NCBI RefSeq assembly: GCF_002863565.1
Contig: NZ_PGUW01000026.1
Coordinates: 1-64,000, forward strand
DNA from: Bacillus sp. V5-8f
Lineage (GTDB): Bacteria; Bacillota; Bacilli; Bacillales; DSM-1321
Length of the DNA: 64,000 bases
Direction: 5' to 3'
Below the pieces are notes generated by a model. It searched no databases, was not told the DNA's origin, and was given only the letters and a program-made list of their open reading frames with translations. Below, piece by piece: positions 63,805-64,000 of the stretch (position 1 is the stretch's first letter; each line of letters begins with the position of its first letter). The position numbers were made by a program, and so were the translations under genes.

Positions 63805-64000
63805 AAAAGTGTCTCTCCTCTTTTTTGACCAAACTGTGTCTTAGTTGAAGATTAGGGAGGCAATCACCGTGTGGTTTGGGGAAACCGAGAAGTAAATTTG
63901 GGAAGTTTTTAGATCAGCACGAAATATCTCAGCAGTATCTTGTTGTGGAAAGCAAAGTAAATAAGGAAACTATAAGTCGTATTTGCTAAGGGGATGTGTT
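63805..64000. other. Right edge, no gene seen
   Basis: Contains only the ribosome binding site of the chimeric ORF (AGGAGAGAC) and about 170 bp without a convincing frame. Confidence 0.4.

Overview
The window looks like a low-GC, spore-forming member of the Bacillaceae. Strong AGGAGG-type ribosome binding sites, frequent TTG/GTG starts, many U-tract terminators and spore-coat type genes all point that way. The best taxonomic hint is a three-gene block matching the end of the mnx operon of manganese-oxidising marine Bacillus spores (mnxE, mnxF, mnxG). A second hint is a pair of sequences that look like the 3' half of a selenocysteine tRNA, which would suggest a host with a selC gene.

The layout reads as two integrated elements in tandem followed by chromosomal-looking metal genes. 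A 65-bp identical sequence occurs at 26148-26212 and 56175-56239. It folds as the 3' half of tRNA-Sec: UCA anticodon loop, long variable arm, T arm, 8-nt acceptor strand, G73 and CCA. Each copy is preceded by about 300 bp of related, diverged sequence. Element A fills 1-26212 and its left end lies outside the window. Element B runs from 26213 to 56239 and starts with a broken tyrosine recombinase right next to the att copy, as expected for tRNA-targeted integration.

Element A begins with decayed small plasmid/ICE-like genes (1-3600). A defence block follows on the minus strand: a Septu-like ATPase plus HNH nuclease pair (3894-6495) and a 1966-residue protein (6898-12798) with a Cap4-like nuclease N-terminus, a P-loop NTPase and a very long helical tail, the AVAST/Avs layout. 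After that come a winged-helix replication-type protein with a 100-nt hairpin upstream, a WHH-nuclease polymorphic toxin, an excisionase-like HTH protein, a TrlF-like PHP/SMC ATPase and a dead Hint-LAGLIDADG homing endonuclease.

Element B is a mosaic. Its left part holds relics, an ADP-ribosylglycohydrolase, a UDG-fold protein, an SMC-type ATPase fragment, an RsbR-like STAS protein, two DUF1643 genes (one dead), a NERD relic and integrase pieces. A truncated group II intron sits exactly behind a terminator hairpin. The right part (45.1-55.1 kb) is the manganese-oxidase/spore-surface module: mnxE, mnxF, the six-domain multicopper oxidase mnxG, two coat-like proteins, a His-rich repeat protein, a YtkA-like lipoprotein and a CopC-CopD copper importer. 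Several proteins of this module share one small beta-barrel (Sm/DUF2642-like) pattern.

Right of element B lie an IS110-family relic, ycnJ-ycnI (copper uptake), a two-component system, a PAP2-type lipoprotein phosphatase, a frameshifted ZupT zinc transporter and a chimeric ORF joining a YheC/D-like N-terminus to the tail of an NRAMP Mn transporter. Copper supply genes on both sides of a multicopper Mn oxidase suggest a metal-handling neighbourhood. All family assignments come from reading motifs by eye; no database search was run.
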